Of a stretch of 9,170 bases of DNA, positions 1-5,779 are shown piece by piece. A program made the position numbers and the translations under genes. Positions within the stretch are counted from its first letter, which is position 1. The number at the start of each line of letters is the position of its first letter. The stretch comes from Rickettsiales bacterium (GTDB lineage: Bacteria > Pseudomonadota > Alphaproteobacteria > Rickettsiales > UBA3002): assembly GCA_947441895.1 (NCBI GenBank), contig CANEUT010000053.1, positions 1-9,170 of the forward strand, given 5' to 3'. The notes beneath the pieces were generated by a model that was not told the origin of the DNA, made no database searches, and was given only the letters and a program-made list of their open reading frames with translations.

Positions 1-235
1 GCAAGAGAAACTCTCGCGCGATTCACGTGGTGGCAAAGGTGGCAAAGGCAAAGCCGCAGCTGCGAAAGCTGCCCCTGCCTCTTCCACCAAAAAAGAAGCC
101 TTCGCTGAAGAAGCGAAGAAAGCCGCTACTGCCAAAGCTAAAAAGGTAGAAGTACCGTTTGAAGCTGCCGTTGCCGCCGAAGCAGCTCCGGCTGCTGAAG
201 CCAAAGCCAAAAAAGCCGCTAAAAAATCGGCCTAA
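1..235 (+). CDS. rpsB: Ribosomal protein S2, C-terminal tail only (partial)
   Basis: The reading frame is open from the window edge (first complete codon at position 2) to a TAA at 233-235, giving 77 visible residues. None of the conserved S2 core is present in the window, so the name rests on position: a gene ending about 80 bp before tsf on the same strand is rpsB in nearly all bacteria. S2 sits on the 30S subunit and is needed for S1 binding. What is visible is low-complexity sequence: a Gly/Lys patch (GGKGGKGK) followed by Ala/Lys/Glu-rich sequence with about 27 Ala and 17 Lys in 77 residues. This resembles the basic tails of histone-H1-like proteins and is probably a disordered extension beyond the S2 fold. 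Alaphaproteobacterial S2 proteins often carry variable C-terminal extensions. The alternative, an unrelated Lys/Ala-rich protein, cannot be excluded from this fragment. Confidence 0.75.
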   Translation, partial: QEKLSRDSRGGKGGKGKAAAAKAAPASSTKKEAFAEEAKKAATAKAKKVEVPFEAAVAAEAAPAAEAKAKKAAKKSA

Positions 236-248
236 CGCAATGTGATTA

Positions 249-282
249 AAACGGGGTGAGCGCTTTGGCCCTCGCCCCGTTT
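249..282 (+). terminator. Hairpin between rpsB and tsf, possible attenuator
   Basis: The arms AAACGGGGTGAG (249-260) and CTCGCCCCGTTT (271-282) form a 12-bp stem, 11 Watson-Crick pairs plus one U-G pair, around a 10-nt loop. The 3' side is followed by only a short, interrupted U stretch (the stem's own UUU, then GUCU), so a full intrinsic terminator is doubtful. Partial termination or an RNA-processing or stability role between rpsB and tsf is more plausible. It begins 13 nt after the rpsB stop and ends 21 nt before the tsf Shine-Dalgarno. Confidence 0.55.
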
Positions 283-303
283 GTCTCACCCACTCAAAAC
301 TGC

Positions 304-309
304 AAGGAG
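304..309 (+). promoter_or_regulatory. tsf ribosome binding site
   Basis: AAGGAG lies 6 nt before the ATG at 316. It decides the tsf start: the same frame is open back to a GTG at 256, but that codon lies inside the intergenic hairpin and would add 20 residues not found in the family. Confidence 0.85.
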
Positions 310-315
310 ACCCCA

Positions 316-1236
316 ATGTCTGCACAACTCATTAAAGAACTCCGCGAGCGCTCGGGCGCTGGCATGATGGATTGCAAAAAAGCACTCGATGAAGCCAAGG
401 GCGATATCGAAGCCGCGATTGACCTTCTGCGTAAAAAAGGTTTGGCACAAGCGGCTAAAAAATCGGGTCGCGTGGCGGCGGAAGGTTTGGTTGCCGTTGT
501 TTCGACCGGCGCCAACGCTGCCGTGGTTGAGCTGAACTCGGAAACCGATTTCGTGGCACGTAACGAACAATTCCAAACGCTGGTGCATGAAGTGGCCAAC
601 GAAGCGCTTGCTTCGGGCACCGATATCGAAGCCCTGAAAAAGCAAAAAATGGGCGCGACCGGTAAAACCGTTGAAGAAGCCATCACCAACGCCATCGCCA
701 CCATTGGCGAGAACATGAACCTGCGTCGCGTGGAAACGCTGAACGTGAAAAGCGGCGTGGTTGCCAGCTATGTTCACGGCGCCGTGAAGCCCGGCCTTGG
801 CAAAATTGGCGTGCTGGTTGCGCTGGAATCAACCGGTAAAACCGATGTGCTGAACGCACTGGGCAAACAAATCGCCATGCACGTGGCTGCGGCGAAACCA
901 GAAGCGCTGAACCGTGAATCGGTGGATGCGGGTTCACTGGAACGCGAACGCAAAGTGCTGATCGAGCAAGCGGTTGCTTCGGGCAAACCACCAGAAGTGG
1001 CTGAGAAAATGGTCGAAGGCCGCATTCGTAAATATTACGAAGAAGTAGTGCTGCTCGACCAACTGTTCGTCATCGACGGCAAAACCAAAATCGCTGACGT
1101 GGTGAAAGCCGCTGAAGCTGAAGCTGGCGCCCCAATCACCCTTAGCGGCTTTGTTCGCTTTGGCCTTGGTGAAGGCATCGAGAAAGCCGAAGATGATTTC
1201 GCCGCGGAAGTGGCAAAAGTTTCGGGCGTTGCCTAG
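316..1236 (+). CDS. tsf: Translation elongation factor Ts
   Basis: EF-Ts is the cytoplasmic guanine nucleotide exchange factor that releases GDP from EF-Tu so that it can bind GTP and charged tRNA again. The product has 306 residues, close to the usual length for gammaproteobacterial and alphaproteobacterial EF-Ts (about 280-310). Residues 1-55 form the UBA-like N-terminal domain with the signature LRERSGAGMMDCKKAL (residues 9-24). The second signature, ELNSETDFVAR (72-82), contains the TDFV motif that reaches into EF-Tu and disturbs the Mg-GDP site. Two core subdomains with the helical dimerisation segment follow. The start is the ATG preceded by AAGGAG. The gene lies downstream of rpsB, as expected, and its transcript probably ends at the terminator at 1317-1347. 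All expected motifs are intact. Confidence 0.98.
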   Translation: MSAQLIKELRERSGAGMMDCKKALDEAKGDIEAAIDLLRKKGLAQAAKKSGRVAAEGLVAVVSTGANAAVVELNSETDFVARNEQFQTLVHEVANEALASGTDIEALKKQKMGATGKTVEEAITNAIATIGENMNLRRVETLNVKSGVVASYVHGAVKPGLGKIGVLVALESTGKTDVLNALGKQIAMHVAAAKPEALNRESVDAGSLERERKVLIEQAVASGKPPEVAEKMVEGRIRKYYEEVVLLDQLFVIDGKTKIADVVKAAEAEAGAPITLSGFVRFGLGEGIEKAEDDFAAEVAKVSGVA

Positions 1237-1243
1237 GCAATGC

Positions 1244-1304
1244 GTCACCCCGTCGAAGGACGGGGTCCATGCAAGAAATGGATACCGGCCTACGCCAGTA
1301 TGAC
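1244..1304 (+). repeat. Palindromic repeat, copy 1 (two inverted 23-nt hairpin units)
   Basis: The element begins with GTCA and ends with TGAC. Left unit 1244-1266: GTC, then an 8-bp stem ACCCCGTC/GACGGGGT around the loop GAAG. Right unit 1282-1304, read on the - strand: GTC, then ATACTGGC/GCCGGTAT (one G-T pair) around the loop GTAG. The 15-nt spacer, with its flanking bases, forms a small TCCAT/ATGGA hairpin. The same 23-nt plan occurs twice in the repeat at 3871-3943. This looks like a dispersed REP-type or BIME-type element of the kind common in alphaproteobacterial intergenic regions. It begins 7 nt after the tsf stop, and no target-site duplication is evident. Confidence 0.75.
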
Positions 1305-1316
1305 AAAAATATAATG

Positions 1317-1347
1317 AAAAAGGTCGGGCATTGTCTCGGCCTTTTTT
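1317..1347 (+). terminator. Intrinsic terminator downstream of tsf
   Basis: The stem GGTCGGG (1322-1328) / CTCGGCC (1335-1341) surrounds the loop CATTGT. It includes two G-U pairs and is followed by six T residues (1342-1347). An A run (1317-1321) pairs with part of the T tract and could lengthen the stem to 12 bp; it also makes the structure potentially bidirectional. This is a standard Rho-independent terminator that would end the rpsB-tsf transcript. Confidence 0.88.
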
Positions 1348-1359
1348 ATTTGCTAATCT
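1331..1359 (+). promoter_or_regulatory. Candidate promoter for the lipoprotein gene, overlapping the tsf terminator
   Basis: TTGTCT (1331-1336, 4 of 6 bases of the -35 consensus) lies 17 bp before TAATCT (1354-1359). The latter matches the -10 consensus at only 3 of 6 positions but is preceded by an extended -10 TG at 1351-1352. The -35 lies in the loop and 3' arm of the terminator. A transcript starting about 7 nt after the -10 would begin at 1366, the A of the lipoprotein ATG. This is a prediction from pattern only. Confidence 0.4.
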
Positions 1360-1365
1360 GGCCCG

Positions 1366-1740
1366 ATGAAAAACATATGCTACATTATGATTTTGCTAAC
1401 CCTCGCCGCCTGTGCCAGCACCACGGCCGATTCCTATCAAGGCATCACCATCACCACCACGCCGCCCGGCGCATTATGCACTGCCAAAAGCGATGCTGGC
1501 CAATCATCACTGGCACAAACACCTGGCACCATGAGTGTCAAACGCGCCTTTGCACCGCTGACTATTCAATGTGCAAAATCGGGCTATGCCACCGCTAAAA
1601 TCACGCTTGAGGCACAAACACGCAACCGCGCCTTCGGTAACATTCTGCTGGGTGGCGTGCCCGCGCTGGCCGATGCCTATACCGGCGATGGTTACGAATA
1701 CGCACCCGCTGAAGTTGTGCTGAAGCTGACAAAGAAATAG
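1366..1740 (+). CDS. Small predicted lipoprotein with PEGA-like region, function unknown
   Basis: The product has 124 residues. The N-terminus has Lys2, a hydrophobic core and the lipobox L13-A14-A15-C16, so it is predicted to be cleaved by signal peptidase II and lipidated on Cys16. Ala at the position after Cys fits sorting to the outer membrane. The mature part begins with a Thr-rich strand, then TPPGALC and, after about 30 residues, LTIQCAKSGY. This layout resembles PEGA-like or small surface-lipoprotein domains, and Cys38 and Cys69 could form a disulphide. Residues 88-108 (NRAFGNILLGGVPA and following) are Gly-rich and hydrophobic, like segments in small alphaproteobacterial envelope lipoproteins. 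I do not know a function. No Shine-Dalgarno precedes the ATG, which fits a leaderless message. The next in-frame ATG (1387) would leave too short a signal peptide. The gene sits between tsf and pyrH, which are often direct neighbours. Confidence 0.85.
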   Translation: MKNICYIMILLTLAACASTTADSYQGITITTTPPGALCTAKSDAGQSSLAQTPGTMSVKRAFAPLTIQCAKSGYATAKITLEAQTRNRAFGNILLGGVPALADAYTGDGYEYAPAEVVLKLTKK

Positions 1741-1809
1741 CACCCCGTTTTCCGCTTGTAGTTTCAGAGAATAACGCTAGTTCTAACCCATCCCCATGGA
1801 GAGCTACGC

Positions 1810-2553
1810 ATGACAACTGTCCCCCTGCCCCAAACCCAGCCTGCGCCACGTTATCAACGCGTGTTGATTAAAGTTTCCGGTGAGGCATTGATGGGTGACA
1901 AAGGCTATGGCCAAGATTTGGGCACCATTCAGCGCATCGCGAACGATATCAAACAAGTGGCCGATATGGGCGTGCAAGTGTGCGTGGTGGTTGGCGGCGG
2001 CAACATTTTCCGTGGCATTTCGGGCGCAGCGCAAGGTATGGAGCGCAGCAGCGCCGACTATATGGGCATGTTGGCCACCATTTTGAACGCGCTGGCCATT
2101 CAAAACATTCTCGACCAAACCGGCATTGAAACCCGCGTGCTTTCCGCCATTGAAATGGACCAGGTGTGCGAGCCCTACATTCGCCGCCGCGCCATTCGCC
2201 ACCTCGAACGTGGACGTGTAGTGATTTTCGCCGGTGGCATTGGCAGCCCCTATTTCACCACCGACACCACCGCTGCACTCCGCGCTTCGGAAATGCAGTG
2301 CGATGCGCTGCTGAAGGGCACGCAGGTCGATGGCGTGTATGATTCGGACCCCAAGAAAAACAAGGACGCCGTGCGCTTTGAAACCCTCACCTATCACGAT
2401 GTGTTGGCGAAAGATTTGAAAGTGATGGACGCCGCCGCCATTTCGCTGGCACGCGAAAACAACATTCCCATTCTTGTATTTTCCATTCACCAAGCTGGCT
2501 CGTTCGCACGTGTTATTTGCGGCGAAGGCCACTGCACCACCATTAAAAATTAA
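1810..2553 (+). CDS. pyrH: Uridylate kinase (UMP kinase)
   Basis: The enzyme phosphorylates UMP to UDP with ATP in the cytoplasm, the step that commits UMP to UTP and CTP synthesis. It belongs to the amino-acid-kinase fold and in bacteria works as a hexamer, typically activated by GTP and inhibited by UTP. The product has 247 residues (E. coli 241). Visible motifs are KVSGEAL (21-27), GGGNIFRG (62-69), the UMP-site Asp in SADYMGM (81-87), GSPYFTTDT (145-153), KGTQVDGVYDSDP (169-181) and KVMDAAAISLA (204-214). The extra N-terminal stretch before YQRVLIK is Pro/Gln-rich and probably flexible. GGAG at 1798-1801, 8 nt before the ATG, supports the start. The gene is followed 11 nt later by frr, the usual partner. 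Confidence 0.98.
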   Translation: MTTVPLPQTQPAPRYQRVLIKVSGEALMGDKGYGQDLGTIQRIANDIKQVADMGVQVCVVVGGGNIFRGISGAAQGMERSSADYMGMLATILNALAIQNILDQTGIETRVLSAIEMDQVCEPYIRRRAIRHLERGRVVIFAGGIGSPYFTTDTTAALRASEMQCDALLKGTQVDGVYDSDPKKNKDAVRFETLTYHDVLAKDLKVMDAAAISLARENNIPILVFSIHQAGSFARVICGEGHCTTIKN

Positions 2554-2564
2554 CGGAGACAATC

Positions 2565-3110
2565 ATGATTGCTGACCTCACCAAACGGATGGACGGCGCG
2601 CTGAACGCGCTTCACCATGATTTCGGAAGCCTGCGCACCGGCCGAGCCAGCCCCAACGCACTGGATGCGGTAATGGTCGATGCCTATGGCAGCATGTTGC
2701 CGCTGAATCAGGTGGGTAACGTGACCGCCCCTGAAGCACGCCTTATTTGCGTTTCTGTGTGGGATAAAAGCATGGTAAAAGCGGTTGAGAAAGCCATTCG
2801 CGAATCAGACATGGGCCTGAACCCTGCCGTCGATGGCCAAACCATTCGCGTGCCCATTCCCGCCCCGTCGGAAGAGCGCCGTAAAGAAATGGTGAAAGTG
2901 GCCCATAAATATGCCGAAAACGCCAAAGTGGCCGTGCGCAATATTCGCCGCGACGGTATGGATGAGCTTAAGAAGCAGGAAAAAGAGAAAAAGATTTCGG
3001 AAGATATGATGCATGGTGAGTCGGATAAAATTCAGAAATTGACCGATGATTACGTCAAAAAAATTGATGAGCTAGTTGTCGTTAAAGAAAAAGATATTCT
3101 GAGCGTATAA
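2565..3110 (+). CDS. frr: Ribosome recycling factor
   Basis: With EF-G, RRF splits the post-termination ribosome so that its subunits can be reused. The product has 181 residues (E. coli 185). Domain I, the three-helix bundle, is formed by roughly residues 1-30 and 105-181. Domain II, the beta-rich insert, spans about 31-104. Conserved blocks include LRTGRASPNALD (23-34), PLNQVGNV (46-53), VWDKSMVKAVEKAIR (65-79), NPAVDGQTIRVPIP (86-99) and the EERRKEMVK and VRNIRRDGMD region (103-133) with the Arg residues that contact 23S rRNA. GGAG at 2555-2558 with 6-nt spacing supports the start. The stop codon is followed immediately by the uppS ATG, which suggests coupled translation. Confidence 0.98.
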   Translation: MIADLTKRMDGALNALHHDFGSLRTGRASPNALDAVMVDAYGSMLPLNQVGNVTAPEARLICVSVWDKSMVKAVEKAIRESDMGLNPAVDGQTIRVPIPAPSEERRKEMVKVAHKYAENAKVAVRNIRRDGMDELKKQEKEKKISEDMMHGESDKIQKLTDDYVKKIDELVVVKEKDILSV

Positions 3111-3857
3111 ATGCAACCTGCCTTACAGGCATCTGAGCCACAAAAAAAAGCTCTTCCACAGCATATTGCCATTATTATGGATGGTAATGGCCGTTGGGCA
3201 AAAGAACGCGGCGTAAGCCGTGTGCGTGGCCACAGTGAAGGCGCAGAAGCATTACGGCGGTTGCTTGATGCTTGCAACACCCGCCCATTCATTAAACATC
3301 TCACGCTTTATGCCTTTTCGACCGAAAACTGGAACCGCGCTCCCGATGAGGTGGAAGATTTGATGAATCTGCTGCGTCACTACATCAAGCGCGAATCGGC
3401 CACGCTGTATGAAAACGGTGTGCGCATGTGTTTTATTGGCAATCGAGCAAGTCTGGCACACGATATTCAGAGTGATTTGACGGAAGTAGAAGCCCTGACC
3501 GCTGCCAATACGCGGCTCACTGTCACGATTGCCCTTTCTTATGGCGCCCGCCAAGAATTAGTATGCACCATGCGCCGCATTGCTGAAAAAGTAGCCGCCG
3601 GTGAAATTGAACCTGCGGAAATTACCGAAGCCACCATCACCAGCCATTTGCACACGGCCGGCACGCCCGACCCTGATTTATTGGTTCGCACTGGCGGCGA
3701 AGAGCGTTTGAGCAATTTTTTGCTATGGCAATCGGCTTATACCGAGCTTTATTTCAGTGAATTGCTGTGGCCCGATTTTGCAGCCGAACATCTGGACCGC
3801 GCTATTGAAAGTTTTGGCCAACGCGAGCGTCGCTTTGGTACTCGTAACGAAAGTTAA
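3111..3857 (+). CDS. uppS: Isoprenyl transferase (undecaprenyl diphosphate synthase)
   Basis: The enzyme adds eight isopentenyl units to farnesyl diphosphate in cis to make undecaprenyl diphosphate, the precursor of the lipid carrier for peptidoglycan and surface polysaccharides. It acts at the inner face of the cytoplasmic membrane. The product has 248 residues, close to the family norm. Motifs are HIAIIMDGNGRWA (18-30) with the catalytic Asp24, RGHSEGAE (39-46), TLYAFSTENWNR (65-76) and DPDLLVRTGGEERLSNFLLWQ (split here as residues 187-196 and 197-207), with Arg193, Arg199 and Ser201 matching the diphosphate-binding residues of E. coli. Gly195 stands where Ser is common, which the family tolerates. 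The ATG directly abuts the frr TAA and has only a weak GAG upstream, so expression probably depends on translation of frr. Confidence 0.97.
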   Translation: MQPALQASEPQKKALPQHIAIIMDGNGRWAKERGVSRVRGHSEGAEALRRLLDACNTRPFIKHLTLYAFSTENWNRAPDEVEDLMNLLRHYIKRESATLYENGVRMCFIGNRASLAHDIQSDLTEVEALTAANTRLTVTIALSYGARQELVCTMRRIAEKVAAGEIEPAEITEATITSHLHTAGTPDPDLLVRTGGEERLSNFLLWQSAYTELYFSELLWPDFAAEHLDRAIESFGQRERRFGTRNES

Positions 3858-3870
3858 CCTCACATTTACT

Positions 3871-3943
3871 GTCATCCCCGCGTAGGCGGGGATCTCGGGC
3901 CGAGTGCCGTGCAGCCTTAGATTCCAGCTTTCGCGGGAATGAC
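3871..3943 (+). repeat. Palindromic repeat, copy 2 (two inverted 23-nt hairpin units)
   Basis: The element begins with GTCAT and ends with ATGAC. Left unit 3871-3893: GTC, then a perfect 8-bp stem ATCCCCGC/GCGGGGAT around the loop GTAG. Right unit 3921-3943, read on the - strand: GTC, then ATTCCCGC/GCTGGAAT (one mismatch) around the loop GAAA. The spacer between the units is 27 nt. The unit plan matches the repeat at 1244-1304 exactly in length (3+8+4+8). The element fills most of the uppS-cdsA gap and ends 12 nt before the cdsA ATG. No flanking duplication is seen. Confidence 0.8.
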
Positions 3944-3955
3944 GAAAGAAAAAAA

Positions 3956-4585
3956 ATGATGTCGCCTGAACTTAAAACCCGCACCATCAGCGCCGTAATT
4001 TTGGGGTCCGCAGTAGTTTTTATCACCTGGTGGAACCCCATTAGCTTTAATGTGATGTGCGCGCTGGGCGGCATGATTCTCTGGCGCGAATGGCGCAATC
4101 TTACACGCGACCGTGGTCCTCAATTTTTCCTACTTGGCCTTGTTTACATTACCGCTGCTGTTGCTGCCCTCATTTACCTGCGCCAACAGAATATCAATAT
4201 TTTACTCGCCGTTTTTGCCATTGTGTGGACGGGTGACATTGCCGCTTACGTGACAGGAAAATTATTTGGCCGCCACAAAATTGCCCCCCATATTAGCCCC
4301 GGCAAAAGCTGGGAAGGGCTTGTGGGTGCAATGATTTCCAGCGCCGCTGTGGCAGCATGGCTGGGGCATGTGGCACCTATTCCCCACGCCCTATTGGGTG
4401 CCTTTTTTGCCGTGTTGGGTTTAGGTGGCGATTTGTTTGAATCATCCCTCAAGCGCCATGCAGGCGTAAAAGACAGCGGCACCATCATCCCTGGCCATGG
4501 CGGCCTGTTCGACCGGGTGGATGCCCTGCTTCCCTGCGTTATTTTTGCAGGTGTTGTACTATACATTCGCCTGAATGTTAGCTAG
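3956..4585 (+). CDS. cdsA: Phosphatidate cytidylyltransferase (CDP-diglyceride synthase), short form
   Basis: The enzyme makes CDP-diacylglycerol from phosphatidic acid and CTP in the inner membrane, the entry point to phospholipid head-group synthesis. The family signature is complete at residues 163-189: S163, K166-R167, K172-D173, HGG at 181-183 and D186-R187-V188-D189. The upstream conserved block WTGDIAAYVTGKLFG (91-105) and SPGKSWEG (114-121) is also present. The rest is mostly hydrophobic membrane segments. At 209 residues it is clearly shorter than E. coli CdsA (285) and most alphaproteobacterial forms (about 270), while its N-terminus (PELKTRTISAVILG) still aligns with the usual family start, so the shortening appears internal. 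There are two adjacent ATG codons (3956 and 3959) and no Shine-Dalgarno, only an A-rich run after the palindromic repeat. dxr begins 9 nt after the stop. Confidence 0.95.
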   Translation: MMSPELKTRTISAVILGSAVVFITWWNPISFNVMCALGGMILWREWRNLTRDRGPQFFLLGLVYITAAVAALIYLRQQNINILLAVFAIVWTGDIAAYVTGKLFGRHKIAPHISPGKSWEGLVGAMISSAAVAAWLGHVAPIPHALLGAFFAVLGLGGDLFESSLKRHAGVKDSGTIIPGHGGLFDRVDALLPCVIFAGVVLYIRLNVS

Positions 4586-4594
4586 CATCACGCG

Positions 4595-5776
4595 ATGCAT
4601 AGCAGCGCCCGCATGAACACCATTTCAACGACCATCCAACGCAAGATAACCATTCTTGGCGCAACGGGATCGATTGGCGAAAGCACATTGCGGGTCATTG
4701 CCCAACATCCCAATCAATTTTCCATTACCGCCCTCACCGCGCAGAACAATGCCGATAAGCTGATTGCGCTGGCCCAGCAATTTCGCCCCGTTATGGTGGC
4801 CATAGGCGATGAAACAAAAGTTGCAGAAGTCAAATCGGCACTCGCATCGCTGGGCATTCGCGTAACGGGGGGTGCCGCTGGCATTGCGGAAGCGGCCGCC
4901 CAAGCGACCGATATCACCGTGGCCGCTATTGTGGGTGCGGCAGGCCTAGCCCCTGTAATGGAGGCCATTAAGCAAGGCGGCGCGGTGGCACTGGCCAATA
5001 AAGAAGCGCTGGTGTGCGCCGGCGCACTGGTAACCCGCGCCTGCACCACGCATGGCACCACGTTGCTACCGGTTGATTCGGAACATAACGCTATTTTTCA
5101 GGTGCTGAATATTAATCAGCGCGCCAATGTTGAAAAAATTACCCTTACTGCCTCGGGCGGGCCGTTGCTGAATCGTCCGCTGGAAACCATGAAAAACGTA
5201 ACACCCGAAGAAGCGGTGAAGCACCCGCGTTGGAGCATGGGTGCTAAAATTTCGGTCGATTCCGCCACCATGATGAATAAAGGGCTGGAGCTGATTGAGG
5301 CGCATTATTTGTTCAATATGCCCGCCGCGCAGATGGACGTATTGATTCACCCACAATCCATCATCCACTCGATGGTCCATTATGATGATGGTTCGGTGCT
5401 GGCCCAGCTTGGTATGCCCGATATGGCCATTCCCATTGCCTATGCGCTTAGCTGGCCCAACCGACTGAACGTGAACACGCCGCGCTTAAATTTAGCCGAA
5501 ATTGCGAAGCTTGAATTTTCGCAGGTGGAAGCAACACGCTTTCCCGCCCTTGCCCTTGCCCGTGCCGCGCTTGAGGCTGGACCCGCCCACATGATTGCGC
5601 TGAACGCCGCCAATGAAATTGCCGTGGCACGTTTTTTAGCGGATGAAATTGCTTTTACTTCTATTGCCAGCACCGTTGCCCGCGTGCTAGAAACCGCACC
5701 CACACACCCCATTAACACGATGGAAGATGTGCTGGCCGCCGACCACGCCGCCCGCGCCAAAGCGAAGGAAATTTAG
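4595..5776 (+). CDS. dxr: 1-deoxy-D-xylulose 5-phosphate reductoisomerase
   Basis: This cytoplasmic enzyme rearranges and reduces DXP to 2-C-methyl-D-erythritol 4-phosphate with NADPH, the first committed step of the MEP isoprenoid pathway and the target of fosmidomycin. The product has 393 residues from the first ATG. Motifs are the NADPH-binding ILGATGSIGES (20-30), ALANKEALVCAG (132-143), the metal ligands Asp161 and Glu163 in LPVDSEHNAIFQ, TASGGPLL (185-192), His210 in HPRWSMGAKISVDSATMMNKGLE (two blocks, 210-219 and 220-232) with Glu232 as third metal ligand, and HPQSIIHSM (252-260). The start is uncertain: ATG at 4595 or 4613, neither with a Shine-Dalgarno. The shorter choice fits the family N-terminus slightly better. 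rseP begins 3 nt after the stop. Confidence 0.97.
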   Translation: MHSSARMNTISTTIQRKITILGATGSIGESTLRVIAQHPNQFSITALTAQNNADKLIALAQQFRPVMVAIGDETKVAEVKSALASLGIRVTGGAAGIAEAAAQATDITVAAIVGAAGLAPVMEAIKQGGAVALANKEALVCAGALVTRACTTHGTTLLPVDSEHNAIFQVLNINQRANVEKITLTASGGPLLNRPLETMKNVTPEEAVKHPRWSMGAKISVDSATMMNKGLELIEAHYLFNMPAAQMDVLIHPQSIIHSMVHYDDGSVLAQLGMPDMAIPIAYALSWPNRLNVNTPRLNLAEIAKLEFSQVEATRFPALALARAALEAGPAHMIALNAANEIAVARFLADEIAFTSIASTVARVLETAPTHPINTMEDVLAADHAARAKAKEI

Positions 5777-5779
5777 CCC

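Noticed and set aside
1310..1315. A perfect TATAAT hexamer as a promoter
   Set aside because: No -35-like sequence lies at 16-18 bp, the hexamer is in an AT-rich patch after the repeat, and the predicted start would be the first base of the terminator stem. Kept only as a rival idea for the lipoprotein.
1269..1598. A + strand frame overlapping the lipoprotein gene that encodes six His in a row
   Set aside because: The His run comes from a CATCACCATCACCACCAC stretch that reads Ile-Thr-Ile-Thr-Thr-Thr in the lipoprotein frame. The frame starts inside the repeat and crosses the terminator, and the product looks like nothing known.
1796..1813. A five-codon ORF (MESYA) whose TGA overlaps the pyrH ATG, as a leader peptide
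   Set aside because: It has no ribosome binding site of its own, and its ATG GAG forms the pyrH Shine-Dalgarno region; it is most simply a coincidence of that site.
1804..2562. A 252-codon open frame on the - strand covering all of pyrH
   Set aside because: It mirrors the codon structure of a certain gene, encodes His/Ala/Gly-rich sequence without a recognisable domain, and many shorter frames of this kind oppose the other genes here.
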